DNA of 64,000 bases from Streptomyces olivaceus (GTDB lineage: Bacteria; Actinomycetota; Actinomycetes; Streptomycetales; Streptomycetaceae), in contig NZ_JOFH01000001.1 of assembly GCF_000721235.1 (NCBI RefSeq), forward strand, positions 248,001 to 312,000, in the 5' to 3' direction. The notes below the pieces were generated by a model, which had not been told where the DNA came from, did not search any database, and saw only the letters and a program-made list of their open reading frames with translations. How positions within the stretch are numbered: the first letter of the stretch is position 1; each line of letters opens with the position of its first letter. The position numbers and the translations under genes were made by a program. Shown piece after piece: positions 58,239 through 64,000 of the stretch.

Positions 58239-58676
58239 TCAGCCCCCTGCGATGTCACGGTACGAGTCCAGCGGGCTCACCGACGCCAACTGAGGGCCAG
58301 CGGGCTTCTTCCGCTCCAGCTCCATACGAGCCCGGCGGCGATCGCCCTCGGTCGTCAGCAGCGACGACATCACCGAGTTCAGTGCGGCTACCAGCTGGCC
58401 GTTCGGCCCGCGCTCTGACTGCAGCACCTTCGACATCAGGTCGGCTGCATACCGGGCGACCGCCCAGTCCGACGGCTCGTAGAACGCGGCCTGCCCCGAC
58501 TCTCTGAGCGAGAGGTACCAGTCCGCGGCGATCGGATGCCACAGCGGGTCTGCGCCGGGCAGGTCCGGCAGGTCGCTGGGGGCTCCAGAGGGGGCTTGGA
58601 TCAGTTCGGGCCCGTCGTCCTTGTTGCGGCGACGACGTTCCTCGGAACGCTTCGGGATAGGTCCGTGTGCGCCCAT
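58239..58676 (-). CDS. Terminase small subunit (P27-like)
   Basis: A 145-residue protein with the P27-like layout: GPIPKRSEERRRRNKDDGPELIQAPSG, PDLPGADPLWHPIAADWYLSLRESGQAAFYEPSDWAVARYAADLMSKVLQSERGPNGQLVAALNSVMSSLLTTEGDRRRARMELER. ATG 58676 starts MGAHGPIPKRS. It binds the packaging site and feeds the large subunit encoded just downstream. Confidence 0.87.
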   Translation of the reverse strand: MGAHGPIPKRSEERRRRNKDDGPELIQAPSGAPSDLPDLPGADPLWHPIAADWYLSLRESGQAAFYEPSDWAVARYAADLMSKVLQSERGPNGQLVAALNSVMSSLLTTEGDRRRARMELERKKPAGPQLASVSPLDSYRDIAGG

Positions 58677-58758
58677 GACGACCTCCAGGGTCAATGCACG
58701 CCACCAGGGCGCACGAAGGGCTGGAAACAACGACGCTCGCAGGGACGCCGCCAGGGCG

Positions 58759-59394
58759 TCAGAGCGAGGCGATCAAACCGGCCGCGTCAGGCAGCTCGGC
58801 AAGCTCAAGAGGGGTACCAGGAACCCGGTCACCCACGATCATGTAGCGGCGATCCGAGTACACCTCGACCGCCAACTCCCCGCGGCGGATCCGCCGGCCG
58901 TGCGACACCGCACCCCGGAACCACAAGTGCAGGCCTCGGCCGGAACGGCCGCGTTCCATGTACGTCGCAGGCAGCCGATCCAGGATGGCCTGCGCCCACG
59001 GCAACACCCGACCGCCCTCGACAGCGTGGTCCAGGTCTACAACGACGATCCCGTCGCCGGCCGTCAGCACGAAGCCAACACCCTCACCAGCCGACGCCCT
59101 CGCCGCCGCCGAGTAGTTCGACCACGACGACGGGTCATCCACCGAAGCGAAGCGGCCGTCGCCCCGCAGCGGCACCTTCCGCGACGAGTACCGAACCCAC
59201 CGCGCCTTCGTCCGCAACTCGACCGGCACCCGCGCCACCTGCTCCGACACCACCCGCTGCCGCTCCAGACGGTGACGCTCGCGGTACGCGGCCTGCCTGC
59301 ACGCCGACGAGCAGAACCGCGCATCAGCCCGAGCCGTCAACGGCATCGGACCCACGCAGCGCTCGCACTCAGTGCGGCAGGTCGTCGAGGTCAT
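58759..59394 (-). CDS. Primase-polymerase-like (bifunctional N-terminal domain) protein
   Basis: A 211-residue protein. An N-terminal Cys cluster (CRTECERCVGP ... ARFCSSACRQAAYRERH) forms a small zinc finger. The remaining residues (RWVRYSSRKVPLRGDGRFASVDDPSSWSNYSAA, then DGIVVVDLDHAVEGGRVLPWAQAILDRLPATYMERGRSGRGLHLWFRG) match the prim-pol N-terminal domain found in plasmid and phage primases, with VVVDLDH as the acidic metal site. No helicase domain is attached. It precedes the terminase operon and could act in replication or genome-end handling. Confidence 0.75.
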   Translation of the reverse strand: MTSTTCRTECERCVGPMPLTARADARFCSSACRQAAYRERHRLERQRVVSEQVARVPVELRTKARWVRYSSRKVPLRGDGRFASVDDPSSWSNYSAAARASAGEGVGFVLTAGDGIVVVDLDHAVEGGRVLPWAQAILDRLPATYMERGRSGRGLHLWFRGAVSHGRRIRRGELAVEVYSDRRYMIVGDRVPGTPLELAELPDAAGLIASL

Positions 59395-59844
59395 GACCCC
59401 AGTCTAGCGCCACCGCGTTACGGCTACAGGCTCTCCACCTGCACCGTTACCGTTCCGTGCCGCACATGCGGCACGCCCCGCCGACAGGCCGGCCTGCATC
59501 ACCGCAGGTCAGGGACCTAGGGAACCCGTACAGATCCAGGCGAGCTACACGGCCCCGATCCGGAATGATCACCGGGAGGGGTGATCACCCCCAGGTTGGA
59601 TCATGGTTGGCGTGATCTTGAAACGCCCTTTTTGATCATGAGATTTGGAGGCTTGGTGATCTTGCCATCCTTGATCCACAGGGCTCTGATCGGCTCGCAT
59701 CGATCTTGGTCCTGTCGCCGTTCGCGATCACCATCACGACGCTGACGATCACCGTGACCGCGTCACCACGCCTCACCCCGTGGCCGCCTGCCCTACCCCG
59801 TCGGCCGCGCCCTGGTGGGCTGGCACCGTCCGGTGGGCAGCCGG
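59395..59844. promoter_or_regulatory. 450-bp gap with clustered GATC-containing repeats
   Basis: No convincing gene. Between 59533 and 59750 there are 13 GATC tetramers, many within the longer words TTGATCA/TTGATCC, GTGATCTTG (59612, 59657), GTGATCACC/ATGATCACC and CGATCACC. The density is far above chance, and the region is locally less GC-rich. It separates the primase-terminase block from the small upstream genes. It could be an origin with iterons, an operator array, or a packaging site. Confidence 0.6.
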
Positions 59845-60012
59845 CTACCGGAGCGCGTGCTCCCGGCCGTCGAGGGAGTGGTGCACCAGCAGCCAGCCGA
59901 CCGACCCGCCGGCCTGGAGGGCTGGTCTGGTCTCCGGTCCGCACACGCACTCGGCGGTGCTGGTGTCGTGGTCGGCCTGGTCGCCGATCGGGGTGACGTG
60001 GAGTGTGGTCAC
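59845..60012 (-). CDS. Small phage protein
   Basis: A 55-residue protein starting at GTG 60012, overlapping the previous stop (GTGA): TTLHVTPIGDQADHDTSTAECVCGPETRPALQAGGSVGWLLVHHSLDGRE. A CxC pair and His-rich end look like a family frequent in actinophages. Function unknown, but the sequence has a well-kept coding pattern. Confidence 0.65.
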   Translation of the reverse strand: MTTLHVTPIGDQADHDTSTAECVCGPETRPALQAGGSVGWLLVHHSLDGREHALR

Positions 60013-60242
60013 CGTCGTCGGCCGACGTTGCGCCGGTCGCCCGGCCAGACCCCGGTGCGTTCGAAGTGGAGGCGGGCGCAGTACGCCTTGGCTCGCGGAC
60101 CAAGGTACTTCGCCAGCTGACGTGAACACCTTCGGTGATCACCGGCCGTGTTCCATCTGATCTTGGCCGAGCCTGCGCCGGTGGCCCAGTACTGCTTCAG
60201 CTGGGCGGCGTTGCCGCGCCGGCCGCGTCCTTTGGATGCCAC
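60009..60242 (-). CDS. Small basic phage protein
   Basis: A 77-residue, strongly basic protein (ASKGRGRRGNAAQLKQYWATGAGSAKIRWNTAGDHRRCSRQLAKYLGPRAKAYCARLHFERTGVWPGD). GTG 60242. The pattern with conserved Trp, Cys and Arg resembles small DNA-binding or capsid-associated proteins placed before actinophage terminase genes. Function unknown. Confidence 0.65.
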   Translation of the reverse strand: MASKGRGRRGNAAQLKQYWATGAGSAKIRWNTAGDHRRCSRQLAKYLGPRAKAYCARLHFERTGVWPGDRRNVGRRR

Positions 60243-60248
60243 AGGTCA

Positions 60249-60473
60249 TCACTCCTTCTGCGGCGCGGGCTCCTCTGGTTCGTCTACCCGTTCGATGCGG
60301 CGGACTTGTGTGGCGGGGATGGCGATGGCGACCCGGTTCGACTGGATGAGGTCCCGGTCTTTGAAGAGGGCCCAGCCGTCGACGAACTCGACGGTGAGGT
60401 TGGGATCTTCGATGAGGGTGTCGTCGCCGTGCCGTTCGGAGTGGATGACGAGGTAGGCGGGCACGCTGCTCAC
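60249..60473 (-). CDS. Small phage protein
   Basis: A 74-residue protein from GTG 60473, overlapping the HNH stop by 4 bp. The sequence (SVPAYLVIHSERHGDDTLIEDPNLTVEFVDGWALFKDRDLIQSNRVAIAIPATQVRRIERVDE) suggests a small beta barrel. Not recognised. It is part of the tightly overlapping early gene string. Confidence 0.65.
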   Translation of the reverse strand: MSSVPAYLVIHSERHGDDTLIEDPNLTVEFVDGWALFKDRDLIQSNRVAIAIPATQVRRIERVDEPEEPAPQKE

Positions 60474-60763
60474 CTCATCCCGGGGTGCGGTTCGTCTGGC
60501 CGTCGTCGTCCGGGCCGAGGGTTGGCGCGCTGGGCGGCGTTGCCTTCACGTGACGACTTCTGATCATGGCAGGGGCCGCAGACGCCTTGTAGATCCTCGG
60601 GCCCGTTCCTGTCGGCCTTGGCCTCGATGTGATCGCAGAACCGACTGGGTCGGACCCCACACAGGACGCAGACCCGATCCCGTTCCAGGATCCGTGCGCG
60701 GATCTTGTCCCATCCGCGGGGCAGCCGGCTCTTGCGGTCCGACCCTTCCCACCCGCCGCTCAT
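60470..60763 (-). CDS. HNH endonuclease
   Basis: A 97-residue HNH nuclease. VCVLCGVRPSRFCDHIEAKADRNGPEDLQGVCGPCHDQKSSREG contains the Cys pairs, the catalytic DHI and the final HDQK. Such free-standing HNH proteins near terminase genes are common in HK97-type phages and take part in packaging. ATG 60763 overlaps the preceding stop. Confidence 0.85.
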   Translation of the reverse strand: MSGGWEGSDRKSRLPRGWDKIRARILERDRVCVLCGVRPSRFCDHIEAKADRNGPEDLQGVCGPCHDQKSSREGNAAQRANPRPGRRRPDEPHPGMR

Positions 60764-61122
60764 TGCGGCTGGCGGCAGTCGTCGATGTGCTGCTTGCCGA
60801 GGGTTTGGAAGGCGAGGCTGCAGCACCAGTCGCGCCGGGGCTTGGCGCTCACCGGGTCTCCGTTGAGTTCGACGACGAGTTCCTGCTTGGTGGCGGGCGC
60901 GGCGAGGTATCCGCTGGTGTCGTTGGCGGGGATGTCGATGGTGTCTTCGAAGACGAGGACGGCGCGGGCGCCGGTGCGCGCGGCGAGGTAGTCGTCCATC
61001 AGGTCGCGTCGGAGGGCTTCGAATCCGTCCCCGTTGGCGGGCACCTGGTCGACGACGAGCAGGAACGGCGGCCGGTCGTCGCTGCTGCCTTCGGGGAGTT
61101 CGAGGATCTGCAGGCGGGCCAT
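60760..61122 (-). CDS. Hypothetical phage protein
   Basis: A 120-residue protein (RLQILELPEGSSDDRPPFLLVVDQVPANGDGFEALRRDLMDDYLAARTGARAVLVFEDTIDIPANDTSG ... PRRDWCCSLAFQTLGKQHIDDCRQPQ). It has an alpha/beta N-terminal half and a short Cys-rich tail. It overlaps both neighbours. Not recognised. Confidence 0.65.
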   Translation of the reverse strand: MARLQILELPEGSSDDRPPFLLVVDQVPANGDGFEALRRDLMDDYLAARTGARAVLVFEDTIDIPANDTSGYLAAPATKQELVVELNGDPVSAKPRRDWCCSLAFQTLGKQHIDDCRQPQ

Positions 61123-61310
61123 CAGTCGGTCACCGCCTGGGGCTCGTCGACGAGGACGATGCTGAGGACGTTGCCGCTGGGGACGTAGGCGACCACGCGG
61201 CCGTTGGCGTCGTGGAAGCGGTAGTCGTCTCCGTCGATGCTCTTGTCGACCTTGGCGGCGTGGACGATCTCTTCGTCGCCAGTCATGTAGTTGATCGTGT
61301 ACTGGGCCAT
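61122..61310 (-). CDS. Small hypothetical phage protein
   Basis: A 62-residue protein (AQYTINYMTGDEEIVHAAKVDKSIDGDDYRFHDANGRVVAYVPSGNVLSIVLVDE), apparently a small all-beta fold like a KTSC- or SH3-type barrel. ATG 61310 follows GGAGCCCGCGCC. It is coupled by a 1-bp overlap with the next gene. Function unknown. Confidence 0.68.
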   Translation of the reverse strand: MAQYTINYMTGDEEIVHAAKVDKSIDGDDYRFHDANGRVVAYVPSGNVLSIVLVDEPQAVTD

Positions 61311-61337
61311 GGCGCGGGCTCCTGCGGGGTGGTGGTC
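61311..61337 (-). repeat. Start-associated repeat, copy 1 (CCACCCCGCAGGAGCCCGCGCC before ATG)
   Basis: One of several nearly identical 5'-leaders in this gene string. Read leftward it has TGACC...CCCGC-AGGAGCCCGCGCC directly followed by the start codon. Matches at 61693, 62302 and 62791 share AGGAGCCCGCGCC-like cores and an upstream TGACCCCAC. Confidence 0.6.
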
Positions 61338-61692
61338 AGGTGAAGTCGTTGGTGCTGAACTCGTGTCCGTCGCTGACGAACCAGCCGTGATCGGCGCGGA
61401 ATACCCCGAGGTCGGGCTGGGGTTCCATGTGGCTTCGCAGTTGTTGCCGGTCGTGGATGAGGCGGAGCAGGTCGGCGAGGCTGTGGGCGCTGCCGTACTC
61501 GTCAGTGATCACGCCGCTCATGGCGAGCTTCATCCACTCGGTGAACCCGTTGAGGGGGCCCCAGTCGGGTTGGGCTTGGAAGCTGAACCGCCAGCCTGCC
61601 GACGCCTTGCCGAGGTGGATGTGTTCGCTGGCGGAGCAGTGTTCGCAGGCGGTGGGGCAGGGCTCGGTTTGGACGTAGTAGTTGGTACCCAT
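61336..61692 (-). CDS. Hypothetical phage protein with Cys pairs
   Basis: A 118-residue protein (GTNYYVQTEPCPTACEHCSASEHIHLGKASAGWRFSFQAQPDWGPLNGFTEWMKLAMSGVITDEYGSAHSLADLLRLI). CPTACEHC and the following HIHLG give a zinc-binding-like pattern. This family occurs in many actinophages as I recall it, without known role. ATG 61692 follows the repeated leader. Confidence 0.72.
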   Translation of the reverse strand: MGTNYYVQTEPCPTACEHCSASEHIHLGKASAGWRFSFQAQPDWGPLNGFTEWMKLAMSGVITDEYGSAHSLADLLRLIHDRQQLRSHMEPQPDLGVFRADHGWFVSDGHEFSTNDFT

Positions 61693-61716
61693 TCGGCGCG
61701 GGCTCCTGTGGGGTCA
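61693..61716 (-). repeat. Start-associated repeat, copy 2 (TGACCCCACAGGAGCCCGCGCC)
   Basis: Upstream of the 61692 start, read leftward: TGACCCCACAGGAGCCCGCGCC then GA-ATG. It is the cleanest copy of the repeated leader. Confidence 0.62.
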
Positions 61717-62301
61717 GGGTTTCCAGCGGGGTCCGCGTAGTGCGGCGGGCACGTCGCTGGTGGTGATGGGTTTGATGCCGAGGACGTGGGCGAGGCCTCT
61801 GATTCCGGTCTGTGCGGGCGCGGTCTGCATGCGGGTGCAGGGTTCGCTGGGCTGCGGCCGGTCGAGTCCGGTGAGGGTCTCGTAGGTGAGCCCGTGGGCG
61901 TGGGCTAGGTCGAGGAGTTCGGGGCAGTCGTTGAGGTTGTCGATGTTGGGGAGTCCCCAGTCGTCCAGCCCGCAGCCTTCGCAGGCTGCCGCGTAGGTGA
62001 CGCTGTCTGCCTGCCCGGGGTCGAGCCGGTGCCGGGCGAGGATGCGCCGGTCGGCTTCGCAGCGGCGCAGGATGGCGGCCACGGCCTGCACGGGCGCGGG
62101 CGTGTCGTCGCGAGCTTCGACGCCGTACTGGGCGACGTTGAGCTGCATGCCGTCGGGGGTCTGGGTGACGCTGGTGACGATGCCGGTGATGGCGGGCCCG
62201 CCACTGTGGGGTTCGAAGACGACGCGGCGGCACTCCAGCTCCGCCTGGGCGGCGGCTTCCACGGTGTCGACTTGCTGGGTGATCCAGGCGTAGAGATCCA
62301 T
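61714..62301 (-). CDS. DUF6221 family protein
   Basis: A 195-residue protein of the DUF6221 type: MDLYAWITQQVDTVEAAAQAEL at the start, then PAPVQAVAAILRRCEADRRILARHRLDPGQ and a Cys-containing segment (AACEGCGLDDWGLPNIDNLNDCPELLDLAHAHGLT), likely a zinc site. This family is found in Streptomyces and actinophages, function unknown. ATG 62301 follows the repeated leader. Confidence 0.75.
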   Translation of the reverse strand: MDLYAWITQQVDTVEAAAQAELECRRVVFEPHSGGPAITGIVTSVTQTPDGMQLNVAQYGVEARDDTPAPVQAVAAILRRCEADRRILARHRLDPGQADSVTYAAACEGCGLDDWGLPNIDNLNDCPELLDLAHAHGLTYETLTGLDRPQPSEPCTRMQTAPAQTGIRGLAHVLGIKPITTSDVPAALRGPRWKP

Positions 62302-62324
62302 GGCGCGGGCTCCGGGTGGGGTCA
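62302..62324 (-). repeat. Start-associated repeat, copy 3
   Basis: Read leftward: TGACCCCACCCGGAGCCCGCGCC immediately before ATG 62301. It matches copy 2 except for a small change in the middle. Confidence 0.6.
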
Positions 62325-62332
62325 AAGATCGG

Positions 62333-62515
62333 TCAGTTCCGGCGCCGATCGGCTTCGGTCAGCAGGTGGTTGCCGACGATGGCTAGCGCCATGAGGAACA
62401 CGGCGATCCCGGTGCCGACGGCGAGTTCGGCGAGTTGATCGGCAAGGCCAGCGAGGAGTACGAGCGTGAGCGGGATCAGTGCGAGCACGCACCACCCGGC
62501 GAAGCGGCGGATCAC
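62333..62515 (-). CDS. Small two-TM membrane protein
   Basis: A 60-residue protein with two hydrophobic stretches (FAGWCVLALIPLTLVLLAGLADQL and VGTGIAVFLMALAIVGNHLL) and a basic end (ADRRRN). GTG 62515 overlaps the previous stop (GTGA). Position in the early string suggests a membrane-acting early phage factor, such as superinfection exclusion, but this is a guess. Confidence 0.62.
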   Translation of the reverse strand: MIRRFAGWCVLALIPLTLVLLAGLADQLAELAVGTGIAVFLMALAIVGNHLLTEADRRRN

Positions 62516-62790
62516 GACGTCGCCTCCGCTCCGGCCTCGTCCTTCGGTGTCCCGAAGAAGGCGTCCATGAGGTCGCCCCACGTCTCGGCGGCTTTGTCGG
62601 CGATCTGCTGGCCGCTGGCCTTCTTCACGTAGCAGCTGATCGCTTCGGCCTGCTGGCGGACTTCGGGCGGGACGGCGTGCAGGACACCGTTCAGGCAGGT
62701 GTCGCTGTTGCCGTGCAGCTCTTCGTGCTGCTGCATGGCGATGATCAGATTCCATGCCCAGAGGGGCAGGTCAGGGACAGGGGAAGCCAT
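62512..62790 (-). CDS. Hypothetical phage protein
   Basis: A 92-residue protein (ASPVPDLPLWAWNLIIAMQQHEELHGNSDTCLNGVLHAVPPEVRQQAEAISCYVKKASGQQIADKAAETWGDLMDAFFG). Mostly helical with one Cys in each half. ATG 62790 follows a degenerate copy of the repeated leader. Not recognised. Confidence 0.66.
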   Translation of the reverse strand: MASPVPDLPLWAWNLIIAMQQHEELHGNSDTCLNGVLHAVPPEVRQQAEAISCYVKKASGQQIADKAAETWGDLMDAFFGTPKDEAGAEATS

Positions 62791-62814
62791 GAGCGCGGGC
62801 CTTCCGTGGGGTCA
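62791..62814 (-). repeat. Start-associated repeat, copy 4 (degenerate)
   Basis: Read leftward: TGACCCCACGGAAGGCCCGCGCTC before ATG 62790, a weaker version of copies 2 and 3. The TGA also serves as the stop of the upstream epimerase frame or lies beside it. Confidence 0.5.
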
Positions 62815-63693
62815 GACGTTGACGGCCCGTCGCACGCCTTCTTCCAGCGTGATCGTGGGCGTGTAGTGGTCGAGCATCCGGGAGGGGTCGGATACGCGGT
62901 GGTGGACGCCTTGCGGGGCGTCGTGCCGGTGCTTGAGCGCCGGCCGGTAGCCCGCTTCGGCGCACATGATCCGGGCGAGGTCGTTGAAGCTGGTCGCCCT
63001 GCCCCAGCCGAGGTTGACGGGGCCGGTGACGTCGGCGTCGAGGAGGGCGAGGGTGGCGCCGACAAGGTCATCCACGTGGATCCAGTCGCGGGTGGAGTCG
63101 CCGGAACCCCAGATCTCGAACGGGTCCTGATGCTCGCGGGCCCGCCGGGCGAACGCCGGAAACGGGTAGCAGTTGTCCTGATCCTCGCCGTACCCGGAGA
63201 ACGGGCGCGGCACGAGGATGCGGCAGCCCTCCGTCTCCGCATACCTGACGAGCTTCTCCCCGGTCAGCTTCGCCCAGCCGTAGGTGGCGTCGGGCTGCTC
63301 AGGCCGGTCCAGGTCGATGTCCTCTTCGTACAGCTTCCGCACGTCGCCGGGCTGCTGAAGCTCCACCGGGTAAGCGGCGCTGCTGGAGAAGTAGACGGCT
63401 CGCGGGGTGCCGGTGCGGACCAGCCACCGCATGTACCAGGAGTCCAACGCCAGGTTGGTGGCGACACCGAGCGGAGAGCCGTCGATGGACGCCCGGCCGC
63501 CGACGATCGCCGCACAGTGGATCGCGAGATCCATGTGGGTGTCGTCATAGCGGAAGAAGTCCAACGCATCCCCCGACTCCACGCCCGGCGTGGGCCGCAG
63601 GTCGAGGGCGAACACGTCATCGCCACGAGCTGCCAGCGCCTGGTGCAGGTGGCGACCGACGAAACCGGACGCGCCGGTCAGCAGGACTCGCAA
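62812..63693 (-). CDS. NAD-dependent epimerase/dehydratase (extended SDR)
   Basis: A 293-residue nucleotide-sugar epimerase-type enzyme. The cofactor loop is LLTGASGFVGRHLHQAL near residues 4-20, and the catalytic Tyr/Lys are in ATYGWAKLTGEKLVRYAE, with Ser in YFSSSAAYP. The C-terminal RDWIHVDDLVGATLALLDADVTGPVNLGWGRATSFNDLARIM is typical of GDP-fucose/UDP-galactose epimerase relatives. TTG 63693 is the start. It could prepare the sugar used by the glycosyltransferase at 51,281-52,312. Actual substrate unknown. Confidence 0.86.
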   Translation of the reverse strand: MRVLLTGASGFVGRHLHQALAARGDDVFALDLRPTPGVESGDALDFFRYDDTHMDLAIHCAAIVGGRASIDGSPLGVATNLALDSWYMRWLVRTGTPRAVYFSSSAAYPVELQQPGDVRKLYEEDIDLDRPEQPDATYGWAKLTGEKLVRYAETEGCRILVPRPFSGYGEDQDNCYPFPAFARRAREHQDPFEIWGSGDSTRDWIHVDDLVGATLALLDADVTGPVNLGWGRATSFNDLARIMCAEAGYRPALKHRHDAPQGVHHRVSDPSRMLDHYTPTITLEEGVRRAVNV

Positions 63694-63696
63694 GGC

Positions 63697-63942
63697 TCAG
63701 TCCAGATCGCCGTAGGTGGAGGGATCCTCAGCGCGCGAGAGCCGCCGGAAGGCTTCCCTGGCGTCAGCCAGCGAGGACCACGTCCCGGCGAGCTTGACGT
63801 AGTCCTCGGATGTCGTGGTGGTCTCGTCCGCCAGCAGTGCGTAGAGGCGGATGGTGCCGCCGCCTTCGTCGTTCGCCGTGACCTTGAAGAAGTGGTCGAG
63901 GTTGATGTAGTTGCCGGTCTCGTCCTCAGCCCACAGCGCCAT
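63697..63942 (-). CDS. Small hypothetical phage protein
   Basis: An 81-residue protein (ALWAEDETGNYINLDHFFKVTANDEGGGTIRLYALLADETTTTSEDYVKLAGTWSSLADAREAFRRLSRAED). The beta-strand then helix layout is like small phage regulators of the DUF type. ATG 63942 follows GGAGCCGACGCC. It is 3 bp from the epimerase start. Not recognised. Confidence 0.62.
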   Translation of the reverse strand: MALWAEDETGNYINLDHFFKVTANDEGGGTIRLYALLADETTTTSEDYVKLAGTWSSLADAREAFRRLSRAEDPSTYGDLD

Positions 63943-64000
63943 GGCGTCGGCTCCTTCCCACGATGATCTGCGACCAGTCCAGGCCGAGGTGTGTAGTGAT
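63926..64000 (-). CDS. C-terminal end of a further leftward phage gene (partial)
   Basis: A frame open from the right edge to TGA at 63926 reads ITTHLGLDWSQIIVGRSRRHG and overlaps the next gene's start by 17 bp. The hydrophobic/charged pattern is protein-like, but it is short, and cannot be identified. Confidence 0.3.
   Translation of the reverse strand: MTTHLGLDWSQIIVGRSRRHGAVG

Larger units (their letters stand above)
26920..64000. mobile_element. Prophage (siphovirus-type), left part; right end outside window
   Basis: A continuous leftward block from about 63.9 to 36.4 kb encodes terminase, portal, MuF-like protein, scaffold, capsid, connectors, tail tube, chaperones, tape measure, tail tip, amidase and holin in standard siphovirus order. 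The 26.9-36.3 kb stretch carries regulators, small zinc proteins, a recombinase and likely cargo genes. The left limit is estimated from the last plainly chromosomal gene (HAD) and the first phage-type regulator. No integrase of usual type is in the window. Confidence 0.8.

Noticed and set aside
59636..60142. 168-residue leftward ORF across the GATC-rich gap
   Set aside because: Its sequence is Arg/Gly/Pro shadow of neighbouring frames and conflicts with two better small genes.
1..64000. CRISPR arrays, rRNA and tRNA genes
   Set aside because: I looked for regularly spaced repeats and for tRNA/rRNA signatures and saw none that held up.

Overview
The window is high-GC actinobacterial DNA, almost certainly from a Streptomyces chromosome. 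Coding frames have a very GC-rich third position, GTG and TTG starts are common, and several families are typical of Streptomyces (DUF6421, DUF5134, DUF6233, DUF6221). There are two parts: ordinary chromosome at about 1-26,400, and the left part of a tailed-phage prophage from about 26,900 to beyond the right edge.

Chromosomal part. From the left: etfA (cut by the window edge) and etfB; a flavin reductase-like protein; a thioredoxin-like protein; a PlsC-type acyltransferase; a leftward group of threonine aldolase, an SDR and a DUF6421 protein; a glycerophosphodiester phosphodiesterase; a GNAT enzyme; two VOC proteins separated by a degenerate GC-rich repeat array. The centrepiece is an IclR-controlled rightward operon (10,990-20,738): SnoaL-like protein, two SDRs, a KstD/fumarate-reductase-like flavoprotein, an ACS-family MFS transporter, homogentisate 1,2-dioxygenase, an unknown protein, fumarylacetoacetase and both subunits of a 3-oxoacid CoA-transferase. 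The lower half takes homogentisate to fumarate and acetoacetyl-CoA. The upper half looks like an uptake and oxidation route that could turn a hydroaromatic compound into homogentisate. Next come a FUSC-family membrane protein with its MarR regulator, a DUF5134 membrane protein, an M56 peptidase, a PAP2 phosphatase and a HAD hydrolase, followed by two strong hairpins.

Prophage part. The structural genes run leftward and read in a classical order from right to left: small early-type genes and an HNH nuclease, a primase-like protein, terminase small and large subunits, portal, MuF-like protein, scaffold, HK97-type capsid, an unexpected GT4 glycosyltransferase, head-tail connectors, major tail protein, frameshifted tail assembly chaperones, a 1565-residue tape measure, tail-tip proteins, and a lysis cassette (amidase, holin, two further membrane proteins, a tiny proline-rich ORF). 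A long TMP and HK97-type head genes imply a siphovirus. Genes are packed with ATGA/GTGA overlaps. A bidirectional hairpin at 36,341-36,373 ends the late operon.

Between 26,900 and 36,300 lies a non-structural accessory region: XRE and GntR regulators, zinc-finger miniproteins, a LexA DNA-binding-domain-only repressor next to an SOS-box-like palindrome, DUF6233, Ku, a secreted HNH nuclease, a serine recombinase overlapping a GIY-YIG protein with four zinc modules, a GNAT enzyme and an MmpS-like envelope protein. The recombinase gene has a matching inverted/direct repeat site immediately upstream. No tyrosine or large serine integrase and no clear att site is visible, so the prophage ends are not defined here.
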